Notes: a model not told the origin generated them from the letters alone. A stretch of DNA of 64,000 nucleotides from CBFHMJ01 sp965656875 (GCA_965656875.1 CBFHMJ010000004.1:1-64000), one strand, 5' to 3'; counted from the stretch's first letter, positions 17,231 through 26,397 are shown. Numbers and translations: made by a program.

Positions 17231-17333
17231 GATAAAACCGATCACGGATTGGTTTTATCTGTGAATAAACGTCCAGGGTCAGGCTGATGATGGGGCGCAG
17301 TCCGTTTCTAAAACCGATTAAGCGTCGGTTTTT
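17231..17333 (+). promoter_or_regulatory. Two BlaI-type operators before the HupE operon
   Basis: Dyad 1: GATAAAACC (17231-17239), 11-bp gap, GGTTTTATC (17251-17259), perfect 9-bp arms. Dyad 2: TAAAACC (17309-17315), 11-bp gap, GGTTTTT (17327-17333). Both match the dyad before the repressor gene in arm and gap. They indicate that the HupE operon is a target of the BlaI-like repressor. Confidence 0.8.
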
Positions 17334-17386
17334 GTGGCGAGCTGACTGCATCAGGGGCTTTACCCGTTCAACAAGAAGGTCAATAC

Positions 17387-18097
17387 ATGTCAGGTCAATC
17401 TACGCTCAGGTATTTACTGAGTTCGATATTAATCTTGATGGCGATGGTTTCGGTAGAAGCGTTCGCTCATGGGGTTGATGAGAGTACACGCAACTTTTTA
17501 CAACATAGCCTGCAAACCAACGCAGGCGCTCAAATTCTGCCGTTTATCTATATTGGCGCAAAGCACATGGTCACGGGGTACGACCATTTGCTGTTTCTGG
17601 TGGGGGTGCTGTTCTTTTTACGAAGCACGCGGGATGTGTTGCTTTACGTCAGCATGTTCACCATCGGCCACAGCCTGACCTTGATGACAGGTGTGCTGGC
17701 TAACATTCAGGTTAATGCGTATCTGATCGATGCGATTATCGGGCTGTCGGTGGTGTACAAGGGGTTTGATAATCTGGGTGGATTTAAACATTTCTTTGGA
17801 AAACAACCAGACCCGAAAAAAGCCGTGCTGATTTTTGGCTTGTTTCATGGCTTTGGGCTGGCGACCAAAATACAGGAGTTTGCATTGCCTGCCGAGGGGC
17901 TGGCGACCAACTTGTTGTCCTTCAATATCGGGGTGGAAATCGGCCAGTTCCTGGCGCTGATGTTCATTCTTCTGGCGATTAATGTCTGGCGTCAGTTCGA
18001 GAGTTTTAATCGCTTCGCCGCCGTGACGAACACGGCGTTGATGAGTGGTGGTTTTATGTTAGTGGGTATGCAGCTAACGGGTTATTTTGTCAGTTAA
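17387..18097 (+). CDS. HupE/UreJ-family metal permease
   Basis: 236 residues with a signal-like first helix ending AFAHG, then about six membrane helices. Family marks are the HMVTGYDHLLFLVGVLFF segment (conserved His and Asp in GYDH) and FTIGHSLTL and LFHGFGLA histidines. Members of this family are secondary transporters of nickel or cobalt; the metal cannot be read from sequence. The 17214-17386 upstream region carries two repressor dyads. The next gene starts near the stop codon. Confidence 0.88.
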   Translation: MSGQSTLRYLLSSILILMAMVSVEAFAHGVDESTRNFLQHSLQTNAGAQILPFIYIGAKHMVTGYDHLLFLVGVLFFLRSTRDVLLYVSMFTIGHSLTLMTGVLANIQVNAYLIDAIIGLSVVYKGFDNLGGFKHFFGKQPDPKKAVLIFGLFHGFGLATKIQEFALPAEGLATNLLSFNIGVEIGQFLALMFILLAINVWRQFESFNRFAAVTNTALMSGGFMLVGMQLTGYFVS

Positions 18098-18117
18098 TGA
18101 GTGTGAGAAAGAGAGTT

Positions 18118-18624
18118 ATGGATGTTAATCAATCAAGTCGTTCTTTAGTGAAAGCGACAGTTATTGCGGTTGTTGTTGCCGCGATCACCCTGGTGCTGTT
18201 TATTTTGCCCGCAGAATACAACATTGATCCGACGGGCGTCGGCCAGAAACTGGGGTTAACCGTGTTTAATCAACCCGCCGCTGCGCCTGTCACGGCGTCA
18301 TCCGGCGAACAGGATACGGTGGTGTTGACGGTCCCGGCAGGACGGGGAATTGAATACAAGTTGAGTATGACGCAGTTCCAAAAAGCGACGTATGAATGGA
18401 TCACCGACGGCGGGGTGCTATTTGTCGATCTGCACGGTGAACCCAAAGGCGATACCACCGGTTATTTTGAGTCGTACACCATCGCGACGGCTGAAGAAAT
18501 GAAGGGGAGTTTTACGGTGCCATTCGAGGGTTCTCACGGCTGGTACTGGAAAAACAATTCTGACAAAGACATTAATGTTCAACTGATCTTCAGTGGCGAT
18601 TATGTCATTGAAGGGCTTAAATAA
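18118..18624 (+). CDS. Membrane-anchored periplasmic protein of the HupE operon
   Basis: 168 residues from ATG 18118, supported by GAGAAAGAGAG upstream; an ATG at 18097 is also in frame. One N-terminal helix (VIAVVVAAITLVLFILP) anchors a soluble domain with aromatic, cupredoxin-like beta strands (FEGSHGWYWKN). Such 'transmembrane anchor' proteins commonly sit beside HupE and DUF6488 genes. Its biochemical role is unknown; a metal-delivery partner is inferred from the operon. Confidence 0.7.
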   Translation: MDVNQSSRSLVKATVIAVVVAAITLVLFILPAEYNIDPTGVGQKLGLTVFNQPAAAPVTASSGEQDTVVLTVPAGRGIEYKLSMTQFQKATYEWITDGGVLFVDLHGEPKGDTTGYFESYTIATAEEMKGSFTVPFEGSHGWYWKNNSDKDINVQLIFSGDYVIEGLK

Positions 18625-18644
18625 ATTTGATGAAGGATAGAACA

Positions 18645-19004
18645 ATGAAAGCATTGATTAAACTGGTTTTAACGGCAACGGTCTTATTTAACGGGGTAGT
18701 ATTCGCACACAGTGAAGGCCACGGCCGGGTCGATGTAAACCAGGTGATTCAGGCGGCACAAACGGCAGCAAAAACATTGACGTTTCGGGATAAAGGGATG
18801 TCGGTTGGCAAACTGGACAGCTCGTGGAACAAGGTCGCCAAAGATGCGTTTCGAATTGTTGAAGAGTCAGACAATACCTTGCTGATTAAGGCAACCAATG
18901 AACATACGAATCAAACAGTGTTTTTTGTAGTGAGCAAAGGCGGCAAGGTACTGGATGTTAAAGCGGCAGATTCGTTTAAACAGGATCACGGCCACAGCCA
19001 TTAA
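18645..19004 (+). CDS. DUF6488-like secreted His-rich small protein
   Basis: 119 residues from ATG 18645, with AAGGA 7 nt upstream; ATG and TTG further upstream are less well placed. A signal peptide ends near FAHSEGHG. The mature protein has an N-terminal HSEGHG and a C-terminal DHGHSH, histidine ends that suit metal binding. The central domain ends in VFFVVSKGGKVLDVK. It closes the operon of repressor, protease, permease, anchor and this protein, and a terminator follows. Confidence 0.75.
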   Translation: MKALIKLVLTATVLFNGVVFAHSEGHGRVDVNQVIQAAQTAAKTLTFRDKGMSVGKLDSSWNKVAKDAFRIVEESDNTLLIKATNEHTNQTVFFVVSKGGKVLDVKAADSFKQDHGHSH

Positions 19005-19010
19005 TAACTG

Positions 19011-19042
19011 GCACCCGGGCGACCTCGGCTCGGGTGCTTTTT
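19011..19042 (+). terminator. Terminator of the HupE operon
   Basis: GCACCCG (19011-19017) pairs with CGGGTGC (19031-19037), followed by TTTTTG, 7 bp after the DUF6488-like stop. Confidence 0.85.
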
Positions 19043-19051
19043 GCTGTTATT

Positions 19052-19322
19052 GCAACATAGTGTTTGACCTGAAAATAGCAACGTACTATAACAACCGCTG
19101 CGCTACGATTGGGTAGACGCTGTGTTCTTTAACAAGCTGGAAAAACAACCTGGAAAAACAACCTGAACAACCCTGGGTTGCCAGGGAATAATCAGGAAAA
19201 AATGGTGGAATTTACGTTAGGTGAATTGGTGTTAGTAGCATTAGATTCATGGATGTTAAATAGATGTTGGTACATTGATCGGGTGTCTAAAACTGGTTTA
19301 GATTCAAGTGGATAGGTTTAGA
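19052..19322 (+). promoter_or_regulatory. Leader of CRISPR array 3
   Basis: A shorter copy of the array 2 leader: same start GCAACATAGTGTTTGACC, same GTTGCCAGGGAATAATCAGG, same terminal dyad TCTAAAACTGGTTTAGA (19286-19302). It lacks about 130 bp of the middle and has a small local duplication of GGAAAAACAACCT. Confidence 0.85.
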
Positions 19323-19837
19323 CTTTTCCCCGCGCTGGCGGGGGTTTACCGGCCGTGGCGGCGTTTTCTCGGGGTCAGTAATACTTTTCCCCGCGCTGGC
19401 GGGGGTTTACCTTCGTTTATCAGAATTATCAACATGATGATTCTGTCTTCCCCGCGCTGGCGGGGGTATACCTTAGTGTTTCTTTTATTTTTAATGACAT
19501 TTTTTGTTTTCCCCGCGCTGGCGGGGGTGTACCGGCAATGCTGCGAATCGAGAAGATGAAGATACCGTTTTCCCCGCGCTGGCGGGGGTGTACCGGTCAC
19601 AATGAAAAACGGTGACGTTGAATACTGGTTTTCCCCGCGCTGGCGGGGGTGTACCGAATTCTATATTTGGGCGAACTCTCCACGATTCGTTTTCCCCGCG
19701 CTGGCGGGGGTATACCGCTTTGTCAACAGGTCCGATTAAAACAGACAATGTCTTCCCCGCGCTGGCGGGGGTTTACCGCAAAACAATGGACAAAATCATT
19801 ATTGGATGATGTTTTCCCCGCGCTGGCGGGGTTACCT
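19323..19837 (+). CRISPR. CRISPR array 3, first block (9 repeats)
   Basis: Repeats start every 61 nt at 19323, 19384, 19445, 19506, 19567, 19628, 19689, 19750 and 19811, with eight 32-nt spacers. The first two begin CTTTTCC rather than GTTTTCC, and two carry GTCTTCC as in array 1. The last is two bases short (GGCGGGGTTACCT), the same defect as the terminal repeat of the whole array at 21125. This suggests an array end now internal. Confidence 0.97.
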
Positions 19838-20104
19838 AATTTATTAACAAAGCTCGCTGTAACTTACATCCCTGTAGGTGTATTCCTGTCGGCCATCCAG
19901 GCCTCCACCTCCTCAAGCCCGTTGCAGTGCAACGTTCTTTCGTCGCCCCCTTGCTGGCGGGGGTATACCGTTTCAACTAATGGAAGCTCGCTGTAACTAC
20001 CATCCCTGGTGGTGTATTCCTGTCGGCCGTCCTGGCCTCCACCTCCTCAAGTCCGTTGCAGTGCAACGTTCTTTCGTCGCCCCCTTGCTGGCGGGGGTGT
20101 ACCG
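19838..20104 (+). repeat. Two tandem insert units inside array 3
   Basis: Units 19838-19970 and 19971-20104 each comprise ~104 nt insert plus divergent repeat, as in array 2. A 32-nt spacer (20105-20136) follows in register. The two copies differ in ACTTACATCCCTGTAGG versus ACTACCATCCCTGGTGG, both small hairpin sequences, so the stem changes are partly compensated. Confidence 0.85.
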
Positions 20105-20136
20105 TTTATGAGTAGCTCCGAGTTCTAAACAACGGT

Positions 20137-20470
20137 CTTTTCCCCGCGCTGGCGGGGGTAAACCGGACAGGTAAAACAATCAGTGTTGATGCGCATAGTT
20201 TTCCCCGCGCTGGCGGGGGTAAACCGCGCTTTGTCAATTAACGCTCCTTCGAAGTAACGTCTTCCCCGCGCTGGCGGGGGTAAACCGGGTGCATTTGAAC
20301 GATGCGCCCTTTTTTTATGGTCTTCCCCGCGCTGGCGGGGGTAAACCGCACGTCGTCCACCATCATTTGCGCTCCGTCGGGTCTTCCCCGCGCTGGCGGG
20401 GGTTTACCGTGCGCCATCTAAATCATTGCCTGTAAAAAACTGTCTTCCCCGCGCTGGCGGGGGTATACCG
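20137..20470 (+). CRISPR. CRISPR array 3, second block (6 repeats)
   Basis: Repeats at 20137, 20198, 20259, 20320, 20381 and 20442 with 32-nt spacers. The 3' end is mostly GGTAAACCG, as in array 1, instead of GGTATACCG. The 5' end alternates GTTTTCC and GTCTTCC. Confidence 0.96.
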
Positions 20471-20604
20471 TTTCAACTAATGGAAGCTCGCTGTAACTTA
20501 CATCCTTGTAGGTGTATTCCTGTCGGCCATCCAGGCCTCCACCTCCTCAAGCCCGTTGCAGTGCAACGTTCTTTCGTCGCCCCCTTGCTGGCGGGGGTGT
20601 ACCG
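20471..20604 (+). repeat. Third insert unit inside array 3
   Basis: A single 134-bp unit, near identical to 19838-19970 and 13581-13714, ending in a divergent repeat GTCGCCCCCTTGCTGG and GTGTACCG. A 32-nt spacer and the repeat at 20637 follow in register. Confidence 0.85.
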
Positions 20605-20636
20605 ATGTAGCGGTGGGTTGGCTGCAACGTATCCGC

Positions 20637-21151
20637 GTTTTCCCCGCGCTGGCGGGGGTAAACCGCTCGCAACAGCGTTTTAATTACCTGTTTATCAGTC
20701 TTCCCCGCGCTGGCGGGGGTAAACCGTTTTGTCTGCCATCTTTAAAAATCACCTTCTAGTTTTCCCCGCGCTGGCGGGGGTAAACCGTAGTTGAAACAGT
20801 GAGTCAGGATTGACCGGGGGTCTTCCCCGCGCTGGCGGGGGTAAACCGGCATTGTCAATGTCCACATGACATCCGATAGAGTCTTCCCCGCGCTGGCGGG
20901 GGTATACCGGATCATAGAAACGGTCTGTAACCTGTTCACGGGTTTTCCCCGCGCTGGCGGGGGTAAACCGTTTGTTATTGCAACGTGCCTCTACCAGCAC
21001 CCGTCTTCCCCGCGCTGGCGGGGGTATACCGCTGCTGGGTGTGAATACGATTTTACACAGTGAGTGTTCCCCGCGCTGGCGGGGGTAAACCGTGATTCCT
21101 CTCCGGCGCTAATTTCAACCAATCGTCTTCCCCGCGCTGGCGGGGTTACCT
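20637..21151 (+). CRISPR. CRISPR array 3, third block (9 repeats)
   Basis: Repeats at 20637, 20698, 20759, 20820, 20881, 20942, 21003, 21064 and 21125 with 32-nt spacers. The last is two bases short (GGCGGGGTTACC) and leads into the trailer. The 21064 repeat has GTGTTCC. With the other blocks, array 3 holds 24 canonical repeats. Confidence 0.96.
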
Positions 21152-21715
21152 AATTTATCAACAAAGCTCGCTGTAACTTACATCCCTGTAGGTGTATTCC
21201 TGTCGGCCGTCCTGGCCTCCACCTCCTCAAGTCCGTTGCAGTGCAACGTTCTTTCGTCGCCCATGGCGGTGTATTCCGGTTTGACCATCCACGGTCTCAC
21301 GCTCAAACCAGCAATAGCAGTGCTATTTCTGGTTTTCGTCCAGGCCTCCACCTCCTCAAGACCGTTGCTTTTTGAAGGTAAGGCAACGTTCTTTCGTCGT
21401 CCTCTGCTGGTGGGGTAAACCGTTTCAACTAATGGAAGCTCGCTGTAACTGCCGTCCCTGGCGGTGTATTCCGGTTCGACCATCCACGGTCTCACGCTCA
21501 AACCAGCAATAGCAGTGCTATTTCTGATTTTCGCCCATCAGGGCGCTGTACTATTCACACCTCCCGGTGTGCTTTAGGAAATGGGCGCAATGCTGGATGC
21601 AAAGTGAATAAACGTTGGGTTCAATGGTCAATTCTCCACGCCCTGACGGGGGACCATCAGGGCGAGGGAGTAGAGATTCGCTGTAACTGCTATCCCTGGC
21701 GGTGTTTTCCTGTTT
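21152..21715. repeat. Trailer of array 3: mosaic insert and palindromic repeats
   Basis: It begins like the insert after 19837 (AATTTATCAACAAAGCTCGC), then switches to the variant with CTCACGCTCAAACCAGCAAT, twice. A 145-bp-type palindromic repeat lies at about 21548-21668. No gene is supported. Confidence 0.75.
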
Positions 21716-21842
21716 GCACTATTCACACCTTTCGGTGTGCTTAAAGAAATGGGCGCAGTGGCTGGATGCAAAGTGAATTAACGTTGGATTTAGGCGTGAA
21801 TTCTCCTCGCCCTGATAAGGGTTTATCAGGGCGAGGAGAACA
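21716..21842. repeat. Divergent palindromic repeat next to the peroxidase gene
   Basis: It has the ACTATTCACACCT start and the GGATGCAAAGTGAATTAACG middle of the 145-bp repeat, but its end is rebuilt into a much stronger hairpin (see the terminator at 21801). It marks the boundary between the repeat region and unique sequence. Confidence 0.7.
21801..21840 (-). terminator. 18-bp perfect hairpin after the peroxidase gene
   Basis: Arms 21801-21818 and 21823-21840 are perfectly complementary around a 4-nt loop (core CTCGCCCTGATAA). It lies 24 bp after the peroxidase stop codon. There is no T-run, so it may act as an mRNA-stabilising end or an intrinsic block for both strands. Confidence 0.6.
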
Positions 21843-21863
21843 GAGTTTGTTAAAACGACTGCG

Positions 21864-23099
21864 CTACAACGTTTTTAAGAATTCATTGATAACAATGAGT
21901 TCTTCGCGGTTGAGGCCGAGGGGTTTAAGGAGTGGGCTTTTCTTTGGTAGTAGTGGGTCGTCTTCCTGGCCTTTTTTAGGGCGGGCTTCGACGCCGGCGT
22001 GATTGTAAAAATTAATAATGCCGATGAAGTTGCTGAACAGGCCGTTGTGCATCCAGGGGCCGGTTTGTGAGGCGGCGAGTAGGGATGGGGTGCGGAATTT
22101 ACCGGAGTCTTCGGGGTTTTTGGTGTGCTCGTAGCGGCCAAGATCCTGGAAGCGGCGGTTATAAAAATGCAGGCCGGTGACGTGGAATTCGTTGTCGCTG
22201 AGCAGTTCGCCTTCGTGGCAGGTCATGCACAGGGCTTTGGTGCGGAACAGGTGAAGGCCCTGAAGTTGTTGGTCGGTCAGGTCGTTGAGTGCGGTGTCGT
22301 CGTTGTTCCAGGCTTTAGTGATAAACGTCTGGTATGGCGTGTCCGGTAGACGGATGGTGCGTTCGAATTCAGCGAGGGCGGTGCCAAGCATTTCTTTGGT
22401 GATGGCGTCTTTGCTGCTGAGATTAAACAGTGGCGCGAATTGTTGGCGGTAGCTGTTGTCGTTGTTCAGGCGGGCGACGGCCTGGTCTATGGGTAAGTCC
22501 ATCTCGATAGGGTTTTCGATCGGCATGATGGCTTGTTCGGCGGCGGTTTTGGCGCGGCCATCCCAGAAGAAGCTTTCCCATTGGTCGATGGCGAAAATAT
22601 TCGGGGTGTTGCGGGTGCCGACCTGACGATCAATACCGATGGCATTGCGGCGCATATCACCAAACATGAGGCGTGGTTCGTGACAGGTGGCGCAGCTTAC
22701 GGTGTTGTCGCGGCTTAAAATTGTGTCGTTGAACAGGCGTTCACCAAGGGCAACCATCGCGGGTTCTGGCGTTGGGTTGGCGTGTGGTAACGGTGCCATG
22801 GGTTTAGGCGCAACGTTATCTGCGGTTGTTGCCGCAGGCCATTGTGTGGGATGTACGGCGTATTGTTGGCGCAGTAGTGCGGGATCAGGCAGTTCTGCTT
22901 TGGGTTGTTCTTCGGTGTTTTTCTCTGCTTCTTTCTTTACTTCTTTCTCTGCTTTCTTGTCTGTTTCTTTCGCTGTTTTTTCGGCTGTTGTGGTTGTAGC
23001 AGCGGCTGCCTGGGTTGTTTCTTCGGCGGCAAAAGCTGGGTTTAACAGCAGTAAACTGGTGGTGATGGCGCTGAGAAGGTGGTGATTTAGTTTAACCAT
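21864..23099 (-). CDS. Periplasmic dihaem cytochrome c peroxidase
   Basis: 411 residues with a signal peptide ending near NPAFA. It has two CxxCH haem-binding sites: C136-A-T-C139-H140 and C291-M-T-C294-H295, the spacing of the CcpA/MauG superfamily. A long Ala/Glu/Lys/Thr-rich linker (residues ~25-70) precedes the catalytic region and is unusual. The family reduces peroxide with electrons from small cytochromes, or modifies partner proteins. Its start overlaps the end of the 23087 gene by 13 bp, so the two are coupled, downstream of a TonB receptor. Confidence 0.88.
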   Translation of the reverse strand: MVKLNHHLLSAITTSLLLLNPAFAAEETTQAAAATTTTAEKTAKETDKKAEKEVKKEAEKNTEEQPKAELPDPALLRQQYAVHPTQWPAATTADNVAPKPMAPLPHANPTPEPAMVALGERLFNDTILSRDNTVSCATCHEPRLMFGDMRRNAIGIDRQVGTRNTPNIFAIDQWESFFWDGRAKTAAEQAIMPIENPIEMDLPIDQAVARLNNDNSYRQQFAPLFNLSSKDAITKEMLGTALAEFERTIRLPDTPYQTFITKAWNNDDTALNDLTDQQLQGLHLFRTKALCMTCHEGELLSDNEFHVTGLHFYNRRFQDLGRYEHTKNPEDSGKFRTPSLLAASQTGPWMHNGLFSNFIGIINFYNHAGVEARPKKGQEDDPLLPKKSPLLKPLGLNREELIVINEFLKTL

Positions 23100-23371
23100 A
23101 ATACGTCCTCCACCGGTGCTGACGAGACAAGGTGCTGGGCGTCTTTTTGTTCTTTAGCGCTGACCTGGGTGCATTGCGGGGATTTATCGCCGTTTTTCAT
23201 GGCGTCGTTGGCTTTTGCGATAAAGGGCGCGAAAACACCGGCTTGTTCCTGGGTCCATTGTGGATTGAGATCGTTAGCGGGTTGGTAACAAAGCTGGTTG
23301 TTTGCAGCCGTTGTGATAGAAGTGGTTAAAAGCAGTATTGCACCGGTTAATGCATTCACGGTTGCTTTCAT
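23087..23371 (-). CDS. Small secreted protein coupled to the peroxidase
   Basis: 94 residues with a signal peptide ending SITTAA. Two cysteines (QLCYQP and SPQCTQ) could pair. No domain is recognised. Its 3' end overlaps the peroxidase start by 13 bp on the same strand, so it is probably a partner or substrate of that enzyme. A terminator separates it from the TonB receptor gene upstream. Confidence 0.65.
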   Translation of the reverse strand: MKATVNALTGAILLLTTSITTAANNQLCYQPANDLNPQWTQEQAGVFAPFIAKANDAMKNGDKSPQCTQVSAKEQKDAQHLVSSAPVEDVLWLN

Positions 23372-23401
23372 GTGTTGTCCTTTCGTTTGTGGTCTGTCAG
23401 G

Positions 23402-23430
23402 AAAAAATGGTGGCCGGGGGAGCCCGGCCG
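23402..23430 (-). terminator. Terminator of the TonB receptor gene
   Basis: On the minus strand GGCCGGG pairs with CCCGGCC (plus coordinates 23412-23418 and 23423-23429) and is followed by six T residues. It lies 65 bp after the receptor stop. Confidence 0.8.
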
Positions 23431-23494
23431 GTCTTACGATTCTTATCTGAAGCGGTTATTGGTGTTCGATGGTGCTGGTTGGTTTAAACAAGCA

Positions 23495-26314
23495 TTATTC
23501 AAAGTCGTACTTCACACCGAGCCAGAACTGGCGGCCAACTTCAATGCCGCCTTCGCCTGGTAATACCTGGTAGGTACGGGCGTCGAACAGATTTGAAATG
23601 TCAGCACGTAGCTGGATTCTGTGTTGTTGTGTGATGTACAGATCCCAACTGACGCTGGCATTTACCATCCAGCGGTCGCTTAGTTCAATGCGACGATATT
23701 CGGGTAATAGCAGATTCGTTGCTTCACACTCTGGACAGGCCCAGACAATTTCATCGGTCTGGCGATAGCTGTTACGGAATACGGCAGTTTCGTAGCCTTC
23801 GGTCCAGCGAGCGGTGACGGAGGTGTGAATATCGTCGGTCCAGCTTGTTGTCCAGCCTGCATTGACGGTGGTTGGACGACCAAAGTTGGCGTTAAGTCGA
23901 TCTAACGCTGATTTGGTGATGATTTGGCCTTCATACCAGACGAGTTCGTCAATAGGAACGTCGTCGATTGCTTCGTCATAATCATTGCCGTTTCGTTCGT
24001 TTTTGCTGAAGCTGGTGTTTGCCCAGAAGGAGTGATCACCATACTTTGCGCTCCAGGAGAGTGACAGGCGACTACTTTCACCTGATCCGGAATTGTCCTG
24101 GTACGCATAGCGATAGCCGTCTTCACCCAGTACCGATTCACCGGCGCGAGCGAGTTGTTCGCGTTTCCAGCGTTTTACATATTTGATGGAAAACGCGCCA
24201 AACCAGTCAGTGGTTTGTTTCCAGCCAATCACGGCTTCATCGTCGTAAGGTGTGCTGACGTTTTCGTAACGGTAGCGCAGATCTGAATCGGCGCTGGAGC
24301 GAATCCAGTCTTGTACCACACCGTCATTGACCCGGCGGTATTCACTGTACCAGGGCGTTTGTTCTTCTTTGATTTTGTAAGTAACAAGGCCTGAGTCGTA
24401 ATAGCGGTTTGCGCCCAGTACCAACAGGCTGCGGCCATCATCAAAGACGTCGATCCCGGCACTGATACGTGGGGCAATATCGTGATTTTTGAAGAAGTCG
24501 TCATAGTCGTAACGCAGGCCGAGGTTGAGTTTAAAACGACCGAAGACCATGCGGTCGGTCAAATATAAACTGGCGCGGTTAACAGCGACGGATAAGTCTT
24601 CAGCACCATAAACGACACGGCTTTGGAAATACTGTGGAGCGGTGGCGATATTGTCTGAATAGGCCATCAGGTGTTCGATGTTGGTGAAATCCAGTGGTTC
24701 ACCAAGCTCTGCTTCCAGTGCTGACAGGGGTTTGTGGAAGGTGAGTTCTACACAGTCCAGTTGATGCCCGTTACAGTTCAGGTTGTTAATACCTGGCTCA
24801 GTCGAATATTGAATGGCAGAGTTATAGTAATAGCTGTCCTGGTCGCGAACGCGGTCAACGGCTTCGTGCTTTAGGGTGTTACCAATGGAGAAATCGTGAT
24901 CGGCCCCTAAAAAGTCATTTAATGAGAACAGGGCGCGGTTATCGATAGTGACGGTTGTTTGTGTTTTATCAAGGTTGCCGTAGCCGCCCTCAAGTGACAG
25001 GGGTTCTGATTCGCTGTCCGGGTCATTGCTGGCGTCACTGTCCTGGCCCCATTCACGGCCTTTGATTTGTCGCCAGATATAGTAGTGTGGCGGTGCTGAA
25101 CGGCTGTTTTCACTGCGGTTGAATTGCAGGCGGCCTTTCCAGGTGACGTCGGCAAAGTCGTGTTCCAGGTTTAGTGTTGAACCGAAACCACCACCGTCAA
25201 TGTCGAGTTGGCTGTTAAGCACGTCTTTCAGGTGATTCTGGTTCGTGTACGGCGCGTACAGAAGATTCCAGTCCAAACTGTCGATCCAGGTGTCTCGCTG
25301 GGAGTATTTGATCATCAGATTGGCGCTTTCACGGTTGGTGGTTTCAGCACGACCAAACGTGATTTCAGAGACTTCACTTTTCAGATAATTGGCGGTAAAC
25401 ATCAACCCGTGATGTTTATCAAAGACATACTTGCCTGCAATATCTGCGCTGTATTTGTCATAAACCGGGGCAATAAGCGCGGTGTTGTTCGTTCCGCCGC
25501 CATTGCCTTCTTCATCGGGTTCGAATAAATGGAATTTACCCCAGTCACTGCTGGTGCCGCGAACACCGAATGAAAATGAACTCAGATGGGGATCAAATGC
25601 ATTAGCTGATTCGACAGATACCACGCCGCCGGAGAATTCTCCGTACTCTGCGGGAATATTGTTGTCGAACACTTCAATGGATTTAACAATCTGGCTATTG
25701 ATATTGTAGGTTTGCGCCTGACCTTGTACGTCGTTGATGGTCGCGATTGACCGATCATAGGCGTTAGGGTCTTGTCGGCTGTTGTAATTCATACCATCAA
25801 TGAAAAAGCCGGTTTGCCAGGGCTGACCGCCGGAAATCGAGAGCTGTTGTGCGCGAATTTCCGCCGCTTCAGAGGCACTACTGGCAGATTCCGATACCTG
25901 AACACCGGGAAGCAGCGCGATCAGATCATTGATGTCGCCCGTTGTTTTTGGGGCGCGTTCAATGAACTGCTGGTCAAGGTGAAAACGACCTTCAACTTCC
26001 GGTACTTCTAACCCGATGTACTGACCTTCAACAACAATCACTTCAATGTCAGGTTGCTTTTTAACGTCTTCAACACAGGTTTGAAAGGCGTCAAGCTGAC
26101 CGTTTTTATCAGTATCTTGTTGAGGTTGTTGAGGTTGTTGGGTTGGCGTGGTTTGTTGCTGGCTTTTTTTACCCTGGTCCAGACAGTAAGAAACAACGTC
26201 AATGGTGACGTTGTATTTCTGGGCTAACTGCTCAAGGTTGCTGGTGGCTGCTGAGGCCGAAGCCCCAGCGACACTTAGCAACAGTCCGGGTAGAACGGAT
26301 AACTGCTTTTTCAT
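23495..26314 (-). CDS. TonB-dependent outer-membrane receptor
   Basis: 939 residues. A signal peptide ends SASA. An N-terminal extension (~25-95) with a Q/P-rich stretch and DTDKNGQLDAF precedes a plug domain (IEVIVVEGQYIG, DLIALLPGVQVSES, ISGGQPWQTGFFIDGMNYNS, PAEYGEFSGGVVSVES). The rest is a 22-strand-type barrel ending in FWLGVKYDFE, the usual C-terminal aromatic strand. It imports a ligand using TonB energy; the ligand is unknown. Terminated separately from the peroxidase pair but next to it, which hints at a shared metal or redox role. Confidence 0.92.
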   Translation of the reverse strand: MKKQLSVLPGLLLSVAGASASAATSNLEQLAQKYNVTIDVVSYCLDQGKKSQQQTTPTQQPQQPQQDTDKNGQLDAFQTCVEDVKKQPDIEVIVVEGQYIGLEVPEVEGRFHLDQQFIERAPKTTGDINDLIALLPGVQVSESASSASEAAEIRAQQLSISGGQPWQTGFFIDGMNYNSRQDPNAYDRSIATINDVQGQAQTYNINSQIVKSIEVFDNNIPAEYGEFSGGVVSVESANAFDPHLSSFSFGVRGTSSDWGKFHLFEPDEEGNGGGTNNTALIAPVYDKYSADIAGKYVFDKHHGLMFTANYLKSEVSEITFGRAETTNRESANLMIKYSQRDTWIDSLDWNLLYAPYTNQNHLKDVLNSQLDIDGGGFGSTLNLEHDFADVTWKGRLQFNRSENSRSAPPHYYIWRQIKGREWGQDSDASNDPDSESEPLSLEGGYGNLDKTQTTVTIDNRALFSLNDFLGADHDFSIGNTLKHEAVDRVRDQDSYYYNSAIQYSTEPGINNLNCNGHQLDCVELTFHKPLSALEAELGEPLDFTNIEHLMAYSDNIATAPQYFQSRVVYGAEDLSVAVNRASLYLTDRMVFGRFKLNLGLRYDYDDFFKNHDIAPRISAGIDVFDDGRSLLVLGANRYYDSGLVTYKIKEEQTPWYSEYRRVNDGVVQDWIRSSADSDLRYRYENVSTPYDDEAVIGWKQTTDWFGAFSIKYVKRWKREQLARAGESVLGEDGYRYAYQDNSGSGESSRLSLSWSAKYGDHSFWANTSFSKNERNGNDYDEAIDDVPIDELVWYEGQIITKSALDRLNANFGRPTTVNAGWTTSWTDDIHTSVTARWTEGYETAVFRNSYRQTDEIVWACPECEATNLLLPEYRRIELSDRWMVNASVSWDLYITQQHRIQLRADISNLFDARTYQVLPGEGGIEVGRQFWLGVKYDFE

Positions 26315-26397
26315 GATGGTGTGTTGTACTCGTAATACGTAAACGAATCGCTGTTTGGTGTTACTTTTTCAAACAAATTGCTGTGTTGAGCAGGGTG

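Noticed and set aside
12773..21501. Many Pro/Gly-rich open frames across the arrays with PRAGGG, PPPARGK or RQRGEN motifs
   Set aside because: They are translations of CRISPR repeats and insert units on both strands; the repeated motif follows the 61-nt period and there are no ribosome sites or domains.
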